In this document: piece by piece, positions 63,833-64,000 of the stretch | How the letters are laid out: every line of letters begins with the position of its first letter | Numbering within the stretch: the stretch's first letter is position 1 | Source of the DNA: DATLRC01 sp035478435 | GTDB lineage: Bacteria; Patescibacteriota; Saccharimonadia; Saccharimonadales; UBA4665 | Reading direction: 5' to 3' | DNA length: 64,000 bases | NCBI GenBank assembly: GCA_035478435.1 | Contig: DATIJT010000020.1 | Location: 1 to 64,000 of the forward strand | The notes under the pieces: model-generated | Told to the model about the DNA's origin: nothing | The model's input: the letters and a program-made list of their open reading frames with translations, nothing else | The model's database searches: none | Program-made: the position numbers and the translations under genes

Positions 63833-64000
63833 TTACGACTTTTTCGTCATGCCAGCGTGCAGGGCGCCGTACACCCAGGCTACTAGCTCTAGGACAACTA
63901 ACTGCAACACAGCTGAAACGACAGGTAGAAGATAGGTGGTCTTCCAGTCCATCCCTGGGTAACGGTTTTGTTTGAGCCCTGATATTTTGTTAGCTAGTTC
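63833..64000 (-). CDS. C-terminal part of a membrane protein, cut by window edge
   Basis: An uninterrupted minus-strand frame runs from the right edge to a TAA at 63833-63835 (55 codons). It contains one hydrophobic helix (Y-L-L-P-V-V-S-A-V-L-Q-L-V-V-L-E-L-V-A-W) and a basic end M-T-K-K-S. I cannot name the family from this fragment. Confidence 0.55.
   Translation of the reverse strand, partial: ELANKISGLKQNRYPGMDWKTTYLLPVVSAVLQLVVLELVAWVYGALHAGMTKKS

Noticed and set aside
1..64000. Scan for tRNA, rRNA and CRISPR arrays
   Set aside because: No cloverleaf with a T-arm consensus, no rRNA signature, and no regularly spaced direct repeats were found by eye; palindromic repeats are dispersed, not arrayed.

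Overview
The window looks like chromosomal DNA from a Patescibacteria (CPR) bacterium, most likely a Saccharibacteria (TM7) relative. That placement is inference. It rests on a dense core of information-processing genes (ychF, rpsF-ssb-rpsR, efp, ftsK, RNase J, pnp, rpsO, truB, rpsT, holA, polA, dnaG-rpoD, orn), almost no biosynthetic genes, many small orphan proteins, and ordinary use of TGA as stop, which argues against the recoded CPR lineages. No rRNA, tRNA or CRISPR array was seen.

Layout. 1-2.5 kb: the 3' part of a large serine recombinase runs into the 5' end of ychF, so this looks like one edge of an integrated element. 2.5-12.8 kb: orphan proteins, a Crp/Fnr regulator, tlyA, a GIY-YIG nuclease bracketed by palindromic repeats, and the efp / rpsR / ssb / rpsF cluster, ending in a probable structured small RNA near 12.0 kb. 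12.84-14.21 kb: an AT-rich 1.36-kb segment with ~25-bp terminal inverted repeats and a 9-bp target-site duplication, inserted exactly at the ftsK stop codon. It carries a NYN-domain nuclease, a small-RNA-like unit, a 41-aa zinc ribbon and a small membrane protein, but no transposase. 14.2-31.4 kb: ftsK, orphan genes, RNase J, a uracil-DNA glycosylase, a four-helix-bundle (S23-type) cassette, pnp-rpsO-truB, a degenerate DHH protein, rpsT and holA. 31.5-45.2 kb: an OtsA-OtsB fusion, mutM, an ABC exporter, small hydrolases, a VapBC pair, an aldo-keto reductase and an ImmA/IrrE-type peptidase. 45.1-64 kb: polA, an orphan/lipoprotein cluster with two paralogues, 5-FTHF cyclo-ligase, an amidase, dnaG-rpoD, orn, an FMN reductase divergent from an HxlR regulator, and msrB.

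Three patterns cut across the window. (1) Many transcription units appear leaderless: a TANNNT -10 box ends 6 or 7 nt before the ATG/GTG, often with a TTGACA-like -35 box 17-18 nt further up and no Shine-Dalgarno sequence. Ribosomal proteins and internal operon genes instead carry AGGAG-type sites. I used this to revise about a dozen starts. (2) Palindromic interspersed repeats sit in intergenic DNA, at ORF ends and, in frame, inside mutM and a yjbR-like gene. (3) Some normally metal-binding proteins have lost their ligands: the DnaG zinc site is entirely gone and the family-4 UDG keeps one of four Fe-S cysteines.

The strongest candidates for something undescribed are the TIR/TSD-bounded NYN element (12839-14213), the pervasive leaderless promoter architecture, and the pairing of palindromic repeats with the GIY-YIG gene.
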